DNA of 64,000 nt, taken from Piscicola geometra. Taxonomy: Eukaryota > Annelida > Clitellata > Hirudinida > Piscicolidae. The notes under the pieces were generated by a model, which had not been told where the DNA came from, did no database searches, and saw nothing but the letters and a program-made list of their open reading frames with translations. The stretch spans positions 5,816,503 to 5,880,502 of the forward strand of contig OX030965.1 in assembly GCA_943735955.1 (NCBI GenBank). Reading direction: 5' to 3'. Below, piece by piece: positions 18,801 through 55,998 of this stretch. Positions within the stretch are counted from its first letter, which is position 1. Each line of letters begins with the position of its first letter. Both the position numbers and the translations under genes were made by a program.

Positions 18801-20017
18801 TATGCAATTAATAATTCATTTAATTAGTTATGTATGCGATTAATAATTCATTTAATTAGTTATTTATGCAATTAACTATTTATTTAATTAGTTATGAATG
18901 CAATTAATAATTTATTTAATTAGTTATGTATGCAATTAATAATTTATTTAATTAGTTATGTGTGCAATTAATAATTTATTTAATTAGTTATGTATGCAAT
19001 TAATAATTTATTTAATTAGTTATGTATGCAATTAATAATCTATTTAATTAGTTATGTATGCAATTAATAATTAATTTAATTAGTTATGTATGCAATTAAT
19101 AATTTATTCAATTAGTAATGTAAGAAATTAATAATTTATTTAATTAGTTATGTATGCAATTAATAATTTATTTAATTAGTTATGCATGCAATTAATAATT
19201 TATTTAATTAGTTATGTATGCAATTAATAATGTATTTAATTAGTTATGTATGCAATTAATAATGTATTTAATTAGTTATGTATGCAATTAATAATTTATT
19301 TAATTAGTTATGTATGCAATTAATAATTTATTTAATTAGTTATGTATGCAATTAATAATTTATTTAATTAGTTATGTATGCAATTAATAATTTATTTAAT
19401 TAGTTATGTATGCAATTAATAATTTATTTAATTCGTTATGTAGGCAACTAATAATTTATTTAATTAGTTATGTATGCAGTTAATAATTTATTTAATTAGA
19501 TATGTATGCAATTAATAATTTATTTAATTAGTTATTTATGCAATTAATAATTTATTTAATTAGTTATTTATGAAATTAATAATTTATTTAATTAGTTATG
19601 TATGCAACCAATCAACAACCTAATTAGATATTCATTCAACCAACAGCGCAAAAGGGACCACCTCAAAAGGATGATGACACTTCTGGAGTCGATCGTTCAT
19701 CCATTTACAAAATGTCGAAGTTCGAAAAAGGTTTAAACGAGTGTGAAATATGTTGCGGGAAATGATAATAATAATAATTAATGGGATTTTATCAACGTTA
19801 TATTCACAATTTCAATAATATTAATATATGAGAGTCTTTTTCAATGTCTGCTATGGCTATTTCCGTCAAAACGAGTTAATGGGCACTCAATTGGCTAACA
19901 GAAGTTGAAGGACAATGCACCTCCACCGCAGGCAACAGCCGCATCAGAGGCGTGCAGTCGAAGAGCTTCCGAATGCTGCAGAGCATGACAGGAGCCCCTG
20001 ACGACTATGAGCGTTAG
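12830..20017 (+). CDS. PDZ-ZM protein (Zasp/ALP/PDLIM family), no LIM domain, 10 exons, 427 aa
   Basis: Proteins of this family anchor actin and alpha-actinin at muscle Z-lines. Exons: 12830-12928, 14478-14582, 14920-14963, 15628-15946, 16426-16667, 16946-17038, 17304-17414, 17836-17936, 19647-19730, 19932-20017. Phases agree; total 1284 nt. The PDZ spans residues 1-83: [19 protein letters not shown] holds the carboxylate-binding PWGF, then [18 protein letters not shown] and [15 protein letters not shown] Pro/Gln/Tyr-rich linker follows. The ZM motif is in exon 7 ([15 protein letters not shown]), and exon 10 has the family block [13 protein letters not shown]. Exon 5 can also read through its donor to a TGA at about 16753, giving a short isoform. 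A splice from 20012 to an exon at 20266 would be in phase and replace the last two codons. AATAAA at 20508. Confidence 0.88.
12929..13110. repeat. G-rich minisatellite gggtgtgggtggggttgat
   Basis: Repeats start at the donor of PDZ exon 1 (CACAAG|gtgggtggg) and continue about 180 bp as variants of GGTGGGTGTGGGTGGGGTT. Confidence 0.9.
13530..13695. repeat. Near-perfect 40-bp tandem repeat, about 4 copies
   Basis: A unit starting gataggtgattggtttgtgg and continuing acaaacgggtttcggggta, nearly identical between copies, so recently amplified. It lies mid-intron; the intron around it (13110-14370) also contains CATCATCACC tracts at 13816-13920. Confidence 0.9.
14380..14465. repeat. CCACACCACA repeat before PDZ exon 2
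   Basis: ACCACACCACACCACAACC-type repeat ending a few bases before the acceptor at 14477. Confidence 0.85.
14583..14870. repeat. GTGTGGTGTGTA repeat after PDZ exon 2
   Basis: G/T-rich repeats begin at the donor CAG|gtggggggtggg and become GTGTAGTGTGGTGTG units. Confidence 0.88.
14970..15215. repeat. (TCCA)n/(CATA)n tetranucleotide repeat
   Basis: CCATCCATACATCCATCC-type array in PDZ intron 3. The rest of that intron up to 15627 shows nothing recognisable. Confidence 0.88.
16144..16326 (+). mobile_element. tRNA-derived SINE with (ATT)n tail
   Basis: The head has a pol III A box, TAGCCGAGTCGG, at 16148 and a B box, GGTTCAAGTGC, at 16198, with tRNA-like spacing. A body of about 100 bp follows, then a tail of ATT repeats ending at about 16326. 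TTCTAAAA occurs just before the element (16129-16136) and again at the end of the tail, consistent with a target-site duplication. It sits in PDZ-ZM intron 4 in sense orientation. No family name can be given from sequence alone. Confidence 0.75.
17415..17695. repeat. 30-bp minisatellite gaggggatggtgttgaaggg
   Basis: About nine units of GGTGAGGGGATGGTGTTGAA plus GGGAGGGGTGA. The array begins exactly at the donor of the ZM-motif exon (CTGGG|gtgagaggatgg), so each unit repeats a donor-like GGTGAG. Confidence 0.92.
17985..19612. repeat. AT-rich 32-bp satellite array, about 50 copies
   Basis: Unit gcaattaataatttatttaa followed by ttagttatgtat, 32 bp, repeated over 1.6 kb of PDZ-ZM intron 8. Groups of variant units (GCGATTAAT, then TTATTTRTGCAATTAAC, then TATGAATGC) recur about 640 bp apart, near 18197 and 18837, showing a 20-unit higher-order repeat. 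No coding content. Confidence 0.95.
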
Positions 20018-21103
20018 AACCACTTATCATTAATTAACTAATTAATTAGTTAGTTAATTAACTAGTGTCTGATATCATTTTATTCTTATTTTGTAGAAAG
20101 GAAAAATTTTTGTTTTAGAAACCAAGTAAAAGCTTTTTAAAACTCCTACAATAATTTAAACTTATTAATTAGTTATCAGATAACTTATACTTAAACAATA
20201 ATATATTTAGAGTGTAAGTTAATGGTAAATACAACGCCAATACATCGACACCTCAACCCCGCAGCACACCAGAGGCACTCGAGACAGAAGGCAGAACAGC
20301 CTGCTGAAGCTGGTGCCGAGTCGACCGATTTCTAACCCCTTTTGACCACTGCCTACTGAAGAGGGTTTAGTTGAGAATGAAATAGCTTTTTGCTAAGACT
20401 CAAGTGCGAGTTTGATAAAATTGGAATGTAATCAATTAATCTAATTAGGCTGTTAACTTAATTTAGTATTTCAATTTTAGCTTTCAAGTGGTTTGGCATA
20501 CTTTTAAAATAAACCGGATGAATAATATGATATTTATTCTTTATTCTCTCTTTCAAGCTCAATCAATATTTCAGTAAAAACATATTTTGAAAAACGATAA
20601 TTTAATTCATTAATACTATTTAATAATAACTAGCTTAGTTTGAAATAGTGAGGGGGAATAAGGCATTCTTGACACCCACGCATCTTGATTCTTGCATAGT
20701 TTGCAGTTTTACTTCTCGCCTCTAACTTCATGCCTTCTAACTCTTAGTTAGTCAACACTTTTCAACTTCTTTTGCCATCTTTAGAATTATTTTCAGATTT
20801 GAATATTCTTCAATTTATTAGAATTATAATATTTATATTATTACTCATTTGAATAATAACTTGTTCATCACATCATTACTTGAACACGCTTTGAATAATT
20901 CAACCGTCTTTGAAAGAATAAACGGTTTTTGAATTTCCATTAACAGATTGGTTTGTAGATCATTGAGTCACACTTATTCAGAAAATTGGTTTTTATCTCA
21001 AAAGTATGTAAGAACCAAAGGTTTTTCGCTAGGAGCCTTTATCAAGGCATTAAAACAAAGAATATTCAACTCGTTGATAAAACGATCAAATTTAAAATAT
21101 AAT
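20018..21103. other. Convergent intergenic region (PDZ-ZM / M12B)
   Basis: AT-rich. It contains a possible alternative 3' exon of the PDZ-ZM gene at 20266-20330 (stop TAA near 20330) and an AATAAA at 20508. Nothing else recognised. Confidence 0.5.
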
Positions 21104-23631
21104 TTAAATCAAGGTCGACGAATAGGCTTTCTCACTCGCCACACATTCCTGATGGGCGCACCACCTCTGGGCACCGCAGTAACTCCCATCGTACGCCTCA
21201 TGCGCCAGGCCCTTCAAACATCTGTTTTGCTTTTGGTTCCAACAGAAAATAGCCGAACATATGAAGAAGTTTGTGTCTCCTCCGACCTGAACAAGGAAAA
21301 GTTAATATAAAATTTTCATTAATTATTATAAATGTGGTTATTTAATTTCAAATGCCTACTCAGATTGAAAAAACTCACTGGGCAGTAGTAGGAGGTGGGA
21401 CCATTGAGCATCTTGCACTGCTGCTCTAGAGTAAAACGACGACCTGGTTTTTGCATTAAAAACGGACCTAAATCCATTTCAACGTCGGACTGAACACTCA
21501 AACAATTCTGTTTTTTTCTGCAAGTGGTCGCATGATTTTAGTAATTAATTCTTTCTCCAGGCAGGGCGCTCACAGAACATTTTCTCATCAGTCACTCTGC
21601 CTTTAAAAGTGATTCAATTTCAATTTTCTCAAAACTGGTACAAACTTGATAAGGCCTTGGACGAAAGAATCGAATGAACGAACGGAACAATTCGAAAAGG
21701 TCTTGTAGGGGTCCTTGTAGGTCTGGACTGGTGTCATGACGTAGTCGTCTTTGGGATCACACTTGTTGGAGTGGCCGTCATGCTTTGCTGAAAGACTGTT
21801 GATGGAAAAAACGTGAATAAATCAAAAATAATCTAATCGATTTTAATCATTTATAAAATATATTCATAAAATGGTATTCATGGAAATTATGTTTCATAAT
21901 CTTACAAATAAAAATTACGAAAACTATTGAGCGCTGAGTTTTATCACACATTCTGCGAGAACAACAAAACTTCTAACACGTGTCCGATTTCATGGGCGGT
22001 CACTCGCACGTCGGTGTGGATGAGTTTGTCTTTGACCATGGCAATGCCTCGTCTGCAGGCGGAGGAAAGTAGTCCAAGTCCATTAGGTCCGTTTCCTTGG
22101 TAGCTTTTTGGTAAAAAGAAGTAAGTAGGAGAATAAAAATTAATAAGTAAGAACTATATAATGTAGTTTAGATGTTTATGATGATTTTAAATCTTGAGTT
22201 AAAGAAGCTTTATATTTGAAAATCGATAAACTATAAAAGCGATGAATAAATTATATAATTAACGCATCAGAGTGGTCTCATCAGAAGGGACTCACCTGTT
22301 GTAGGCGATGATGACATCAAAAGCGGGAAAGCCATCGAGATTGGCGTCCACCCAGCGGGCAAACGAGCCGAAAGTGAGTGAAAGGTCCAGCTCTCCATTG
22401 CCGTCGACGAAGTTTTCCGTGAAAGGAGAATCCGATTTTTTCTTGGATGGTTGCGGTTGAGTTTTAGTTTAAAATTAAGAGAATATTCATGAAATATTTC
22501 ATTTGTTTGGCCACTTGGAAGTAATTTTTGATTTTGAAGAAATTACTGTCTGTATGGTCATTCCCGTGAGTTTGACACGGTAGTCAAAGAAGGAGTTTTG
22601 GATATTCGAGTAAATTTTATCCACCTGGAAATCATTTTAGTGTGATACTTTTTAAAAATTATTAATGTTTAAAATATAAATTCATATTTAATTCATTGAA
22701 ACAAAAAGGATCTCACTGACCCCCATGATGACATTAGCAAAGTGGTATCTTATGTTTTCGACCGCCAAGCTAACGTTGTTATCGGAGATATTCAGCCACC
22801 TGTGAGCAAACAAAGATTTAAAGTTAGTAGTTGCCCAAGGACCTGTACAACCAGCCTATAAATTGGGATTAAAAAATAAATTAACTATAGTCAGTCAGTC
22901 AGTCTCCCATAGTCGTGGACACCGTTAACTTTAGAAAACAATGATAAGTAAGAAATATAAATTAAAGACAATAATTTATAGTCTATAACAATCGTTCTTG
23001 AACGTTTTCAAGCCAAGGAGCACCAGGCACTATTTTACAATTTATAGTCTATAATTATATAGTGATAATTAATTATAATTCAAAGTTACTTTTTGAAGAC
23101 AGAGTAATCAGTGACGATGCAAACTTCGATGGTCTGCAGACGATGGTTGGACCTTTTAGACCTCTTCTTCTTGTGAGATGCCTCGATGAATGGTTTGCCT
23201 AGCAAGTCGTCATCGTCAACCTGGTCGTCGCCAGCTGGAGTTAATGAATATTTTATATTTAAGTTTTGTTTTATGTTTAATTTTATATTAAAACGTGGAT
23301 GTTGTTAATTATTAGTTTAGGTAATTTTAAAACTATATTTATTTTTTAATTGAATATTAAACATGAAAATGTAAACAAATATTCACATTCAATGAAGTTT
23401 TGATCATATTTTCGGTCTTCTATGTCTTTGAACACTTGTGGAATGTTGTCACTGCCGTTTCCTGAAGTCAAGAGGCGTAATGGTGACTTTGGTGACTTCA
23501 GGATTTTTTTCTTTCAAAGGTGAATAATTAAAAATTAAATAATAGAGGTTCAAAATTTTATATAAACAGTTTAAACCTTCAACACTCAGATTAAGCACCC
23601 CTAAGAAAACAAAAACGCATATTAATTTCAT
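21104..23631 (-). CDS. Secreted M12B (reprolysin) metalloprotease, ADAMTS-like, 10 exons, 391 aa
   Basis: Exons (high to low): 23631-23577, 23461-23387, 23234-23090, 22799-22721, 22624-22547, 22441-22296, 22103-21978, 21795-21646, 21517-21379, 21286-21104; 1176 nt, phases consistent. Signal peptide MKLICVFVFLGVLNLSVEG. The prodomain is very short and ends in a basic furin-like KKKRSKR. The protease domain starts IEVCIVTDYSVF. The zinc motif reads HEIGHVLSAKHD across an intron: the three His and the Glu are present, but the usual Gly is Ser. A Met-turn, DYVMTPV, follows. The cysteine-rich tail (GRRFTLEQQCKML, CLKGLAHEAYDGSYCG, RWCAHQECV) resembles the region after the ADAMTS catalytic domain. 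There is no thrombospondin repeat or membrane segment. The substrate is unknown; resemblance to arthropod or venom-type reprolysins is possible but unproven. Confidence 0.88.
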
Positions 23632-24593
23632 TTCTTAAATAAACAAATAAATAAATCAATGTAAAAACTATTAATTTCGACAGTTTAATTGCTCAAATAA
23701 TCTAAAGAATATTACTTAAAGACTTGGGGTCAATCAATCTTCTACAAAGGCACCTTTAAATACAACTCAAAGCTTTTTCAAGGACCGTGACTTAATCATA
23801 CTATGTTAATGCAAGAAATTTAATGAAAATAGAATGTCGTAGAGTTGAAGCTCTGCCAATTGAGGCCTCAACGCTGACTACTTTCTATTTTGAGCTTTCT
23901 TTCAGACTGATTCTGAGATTGTATTCTGACGGTATCGCTGCCCCAAATATTCGAACAGTTTTCGATTTAGTGCCAAATGGTTTACTCTTCAACTGTTTGT
24001 GTTTGAATATTTAAAGTTGGACCAAACGAGAATTATGGTCATTTAATTAAAACAGTTTAAATTGAACCGAGCAGCTTAATAGACTTTGATTCTTTAATTG
24101 GTCGAAAAAACGATACTTTTCCCTGACAAAGTAGTTAAATTTTGATTAATAATGGGAATTTGCACACTTAAAACTATAATAAAAGAAACTACGAAAAGAA
24201 TGCTTGATTGAAAATACGTGAAGCTATCTTTATTTATAAAGGTATTTTGGTTTAGTACTCAAGTCATGAGAGTGGATAATTCTGAAACAGACCAAATTGA
24301 AGATACTCTTTACTCTCTGGTGTTTCAAAATGTGATAAAAATTACTAGCATATTTAGTATTTTTAGTTATTTCAGTGAGATGTAATTCATAACGATTTCA
24401 TTAAGCCACTTAATGAGCAACGGTGCCCAAACACAGGATTTCCATGTTCAGTATGGACAAATGAAAAATAGATAAAAAAAATTTCTCCAATATTTAATTT
24501 TAAAAATAAGGCTTTAAAATTGCAAAGAAACTCAAGCAAAAGAAGTTTTTTATTTGTGAAAAAATATAAATTGAAAAGTAATGAAATTTAAAG
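23632..24593. other. Intergenic region between M12B protease and SURF2
   Basis: AT-rich with no repeat array. TTTATT at 24549-24554 is a poly(A) signal for SURF2 on the minus strand, about 40 bp past its stop. The promoter of the protease gene should lie above 23631, but no element stands out. Confidence 0.5.
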
Positions 24594-26193
24594 TTATTTT
24601 GTAGTTTTGAATCTTTTTGCCTTCGACGGCTTTGTATTGAGATCTTTCTTGCGTTTTATCTGAGGCTGTGGTGGAAGAAAGAATTCGTTAAATAAATAAA
24701 TAAATTCAAACCGTAGGATTAATTTAAAATATATATAAAAATAGTTTACTTTCTTTTTAATAATTTCTTTTTTAGACTCTTCTTCATCTATTTTATCATC
24801 TTGCATTTCTGTATCATCATCGTTATCATCAGCACTCTCATCCTCATCCTCGTCTTCTTCTTCATCCCCATTCTCTATAGTCGCGTTTGCAACTGATTCA
24901 CCTGGATTGAGTTTATTTCAAACTGATGAACATAAAAGAGTTAATGAACCATAGAATAAAAAGAAAAACAAAAAATAAACTCATACAAAAAGACATAAAT
25001 GATTGAAAATGGATAAATGTAGCAGCACACAAATGAGGTGTTTGTTACTGTGGTAACACTCATTGGTGCTGCAATAATGTGCCAGAAGTCAATTAGAAGG
25101 GAACATACATTCCATCCACTCAAGACCCTGGTATGACTAAAAGTTCCCAAAAAATGTTCAAAATATTTTTTTACAAATAAAAATAGTTAAAATTAAAAAA
25201 TATTAAAACATTTAAAAATCTTGCCTGGGTACAAGTCACTCATATCATCATCATCATTTCGGTCTTCATCTTCGTCATCATCATCATTACCACCATCACC
25301 CTTCTTGGTGGACCCTTTCTTGCACAGTGACTTGTAGGTTGTGCCATTCGCCTTGCATTCTTTCCCTGCATAAATTAATAAATAAATAAATTATGAATTT
25401 ATAATTAAATGCATATTTAATAAATTAATTTTAAAAAAAAATTCTCAATGATTAAACTTTAATTTCTGTAATTGTCCCCAACTTCCCAATCCCCCTCCAA
25501 ACCACTAACACCTCTTCAGCTCCCTCTGGAAACGCCTTCCTTTCACATGCTTTTCTACCTGAGATGCCTCATTATTGAGCAGACGATGCGTCAAAGTGCA
25601 GTGCAGTTTTTCACTATAGAAATTTCAGAATTTGTAATTTATTAAAAGTTTTTAATAGAAAATACTGTATGTGAAATAAAAATTTGAAATTTGAAAATGC
25701 GAAATAGAATGTATTATAATAAAAAAAATAGAGTTGAATATATTTTTTAATTGATGCATAAAATTCTGCGGCAAAATGCACCTTCTGCCAAGTCTTTTGA
25801 GCTCCAAAAACTCTTTGAATTCATCCAAGTGGTCGCAGTGGTTGGCGAGAAGTCTCTGGTATTTTTTGCCACCTATGTATTCAGTGATGGCTTCTTCTTT
25901 GCATGGAAACTCGTGACCCGATAATGTGCAATGGACCTGATGGTAGTGGAGTTGTGAGAGTGAAAGAAAAGTTTGAATTTTAATAAAAAGTTTATGATTG
26001 AACAGAATGAAACAAAAATGAATTTAGTTAATAAAATACCGTTTTTAAATCGAATTTTTACATGAAAAATTCTAAACACGTGCAATTTAAATACGCCAGT
26101 ATTCAGGAAGAAAGTTACCTTCCCATTATCTAAAATTTTGAAAGATTTATGTTGAGATAATAACTTTTTTATTTTTGAAGAAACTTCTGGCAT
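24594..26193 (-). CDS. SURF2: Surfeit locus protein 2, complete, 6 exons, 232 aa
   Basis: Exons (high to low): 26193-26119, 25936-25782, 25613-25510, 25365-25225, 24901-24750, 24665-24594; 699 nt, phases consistent. Human SURF2 is 256 aa, is nucleolar, and has been linked to ribosome biogenesis. Two copies of the family motif are seen: VHCTLSGHEFPC...GGKKYQRLL and LHCTLTHRLLNN...KGRRFQREL, matching human VRCILTGHELPC/GKKYQRL and FCKLTLRHIN/GRRYQR. A long acidic tract follows around MSDLYPG, and then a basic tail (KRKKDLNTKPSKAKRFK) like a nuclear localisation signal. The intron after 25225 has a GC donor with otherwise strong consensus, CAG|gcaaga. The start matches the human N-terminus (MPEVSSKIKKLLSQH against MSELPGDVRAFLREH). 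Confidence 0.94.
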
Positions 26194-27063
26194 TTTGAAA
26201 CACTTGAAGAAGTAAAAACGATATAGATCGCAAAAAACAGAAATATATTATCGATAGGTACTTTAGAACAGAGATGTGTAATGTAAATTTAATTATTATT
26301 ATAAAGTGTTATATCTCAAGCAAACAGCATTTCAGCTTTAATTTACTTAAGTTTTTCAACTAAGTAAAAAACTTTTGGCTAGAAAAATTTGTCAACTTCT
26401 TCATTGTTAGTGAATGCCTTTTTCGGTCCTTTCTTTGAGCCCGCTCTTGTTTTAATTATCTTCTTCCAGTTAAGTTCTATTTTTTTAGCTTGGACCACTG
26501 TCCTAAAGCCTTTTAAAACCCTTTCTGAGTTACTTCACTTTTTAAAAGAACGGGTCTATTGACTGCATTGAGTGGGCTTTTAACGTTCATAAATCTCAAT
26601 CTGTTCACCCAGTGTCTGGTGGTGAGTGTCTGGATCGTGCCAGTGTCCACCAGGAGCACTCTACTCGCTATGCATTGAGACTAGTCGTCAATAGGCGTCT
26701 GCTATTCATCCAAAAATATTCCTATTTTGATTGACTTCTTCTCAATCATTCTGGATTGTAATGAAAAAATATCAACTTGAGGTGTTTCAATGGATTCCAG
26801 TAAAAATTATTCTGAGGTGTAAATGCCTCCACACTCCTTGGGTACGAAAGTTGTGCACAAACACGTACAAGTTTGTACGAGCGAATCAATAGAACGCAGT
26901 CACACGCCACGAATTCGCCATGCTCCGAAAATTTGGGAAGGAAACAACAATATTGAAAGAGAATTTATTTACAAAAGTCGGGCATGAAATGACATAAGTC
27001 ATGGTTTCTATCAATTTCATACCAGGGCTTTGACACCACACAAACATACATACATGCTCATAC

Positions 27064-27210
<147 letters not shown>

Positions 27211-27443
27211 TTTCCTTATCTCATCTCCCTCCCAACACGTCGCATAAGCTGGAGGGAGATTCTACAGAGAGAATCACATGCGAGTGTTCGGTGGGTGCAT
27301 TGGTCTCTCTTGAACTATCCCATCAGTTACATGGTGCCTTGAAGAATGGATAGCTACCTAAGATTTTTAAAATAACGGTTAGACTTCTGAGTTGGCAAGA
27401 ACACATCAGCGCAACTCTGTTAAGTTCTCGGAAGCCTGAACCC

Positions 27444-27451
27444 TATATAAG
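27444..27451 (+). promoter_or_regulatory. Candidate TATA box of CACNA2D
   Basis: TATATAAG lies about 190 bp upstream of the proposed start codon at 27642. The spacing would put transcription start near 27475 and leave a 5' UTR of about 165 bp. It is the only strong TATA-like word in a GC-richer stretch here; function is inferred. Confidence 0.35.
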
Positions 27452-27641
27452 AGACCTCTGTGTGGAGGTTGAAGTAGCTTGAGCTGATGAGAAATCAAAT
27501 AATTTGATTATAAACTTTTGAAACTACTCATTAATTTTCTGTCTCTTCTGCAACATCTTCTGCTACCCCTACTGTCACCACCATTATTTCAACTGCTAAT
27601 AACTGTAAAGTAATAATGATGAATGCAAAATATTCAAAAAG

Positions 27642-54023
<26,382 letters not shown>

Positions 54024-55140
54024 GGCATGAGCGCCCAGGAGTTACCTTTCTTGAAGACAAACACACATTTAAACACACAAACATCCAAATACACATATAA
54101 ACACACATACAAACACATTTAAACAAATATAGACACACATACACAAATACAAACAGGCGCACACTTGTTTTTCTATATATGCAAAGATGCGGTCGTAGTG
54201 GGATCTTTGTTCAAACGTTTCCATATCACTTTGCTTTTCGTAAAACCAATAAAACCTGTTCAACATTATTCATTTATGTTACGACAACCTTTAGTTTTTC
54301 AAAGCAACACACAGTTTCTATTATTTGTAAAACCATTGGTTGAATAATCAAAGGATAATTTCGGGTTTTCCATATTTAAACCTTTACTTTTCGGACATTC
54401 AACTTTTTAAACAAATTTTTAACACTGTAAAATAATAATTAGCCATGAATTCAAAGGCCATAAGAGTAAATTCTAAACTGAATCTATACACAACTATGCT
54501 GACAAAAACTATGTTTGAGGGATACTTTTGAAAAATCAAAACTGATGAACTTTATATCCTTTCTCTGTTCAAATCGAGTTCAACTCATTGCTCAAGATTG
54601 CTTGTAAATATAGTGAGGCTGGTTTAGAGGCACATTTCTCTTTTTCCATACAATTCCTATATTTTGTCATTGATTCTTATGCACGTTTAATCTTTTTGAC
54701 GCTTTTATTTTCAAAACTTTTTCTCGTAATTTAATAATTTAGTATTTTAACTTGTCAATTAAAACCTTCCCATTATTTTTTTAATGAATATCTAACTTTT
54801 GCACCTTAATCTACAATCTAGATTATCTACATTAATAGTAGGGAGATTTTAATTCGTCTTTTGATAATTCAATAAACTATGCGTTCGAAACTTTAAATTT
54901 GAAATTTTTTTATCAATCTAAAGCACTTTAAATATGTTTTAACAATAATAATAGTACAGCGCACTCCATGCTTACTTAACATAATTAATTCTTGAGCTAC
55001 ATCAATTAGGTCATAATTTGTGAAACAGTCAAAAATCACTCTTTGTTACTCATATTTACTTTTTCCAAACGAATAAGTCTTCCAAACTTTGTTTCTATTA
55101 AACCATAATTTAAAGTTTAGATTCTGAACAAAGATTCAGA
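54024..55140. other. Intergenic region CACNA2D / CD225 gene
   Basis: AATAAA at 54248-54253 is a likely poly(A) signal of CACNA2D. The first 130 bp are CA-rich; the rest is AT-rich without recognised features up to the next start codon. Confidence 0.5.
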
Positions 55141-55998
55141 ATGTCCTCAATGAAAGAAAAAGAAATGGAAACGCAGGCATTGAACGCGCCTCCTGCTTTC
55201 AACCCTTCAAATGACTTCCAGCAGTACCCTCAACCTGGATATCCCCAACAACAAGGTTATACCCAACAACAAGGTTATCCCCAACAACAAGGTTATCCCC
55301 AACAGCCTGGTTACCCCACTCAACAACCCGGTTACCCCCCTCAACAACCTTACCCCCAACAACCCTATCCCCAACAACCATATCCCGAACAGCCTGGCTA
55401 CCAACCACAACAGGCATACGCTGGACAACCAGCCTACCCCATGCAGCCGGGCATGGCAGGTGCCACCCTCTACCCGACTATGCCCCCTCCCATGTACACG
55501 ATGGAGGGCAGGGAAGAGGTGACTCTCGGAAACAACAGATACTTCAACTATGTGGGAGCTGCTGCCTTGGCCTGCTTTGTCACTTGCTGTTGTGGATGGA
55601 TCTGTGGTCTATTTGCCCTGGTCCTTGCCTGTTAGTCATTCATCTTTGCATAAAGTATAAAGTTTATATTATTAACTATATAAATTAGTCTATATTGTCT
55701 TTCAACTATCAGAAACCACCTATTTTTAAGAAACCTATAAAATTTTATAAATATTCCAACATAATTTTCCTAACCCACATCTCCACTACCCAAGACCACC
55801 CACCACCACCCCAATATAGTCATGAGTAGACACAAGGAGAAGAGCAACCAAATCGACAGTGCCAGGGGCTGGTTGAAGGCCTCTTTCATCTGTTCGATCA
55901 CAGGCATCCTCTTTGGTATCCTTGCACTCATCGCGTACATCGTCGTCTATACCTACCTACCCGAAAAGAATTGCCCCCATGGACGTATTAGTTGTTGA
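55141..55998 (+). CDS. CD225 (dispanin/IFITM-like) membrane protein with PQQ-rich N-terminus, 2 exons, 222 aa
   Basis: Exons 55141-55630 and 55820-55998, joined in phase. Residues 15-95 are a Pro/Gln/Tyr-rich cytosolic-type region with repeats of YPQQ and QQGYPQQ. The C-terminal half is a CD225 domain: [29 protein letters not shown] as membrane helix 1 (partly re-entrant in the family), a basic loop ([20 protein letters not shown]), and helix 2 ([24 protein letters not shown]). Three adjacent cysteines in helix 1 are candidates for palmitoylation. The family includes IFITM, PRRT and TMEM91 proteins; immune, vesicle-fusion and synaptic roles are known in different members, and none can be assigned here. 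A poly(A) signal AATAAA lies at 56366. Confidence 0.85.

Noticed and set aside
54545..54570. Second U12-type donor (ATATCCTTTCT) upstream of the CD225 gene
   Set aside because: No exon, branch site or phase supports it; a nine-base match is expected by chance in an AT-rich window. The similar word at 33684 lies inside a pyrimidine tract.
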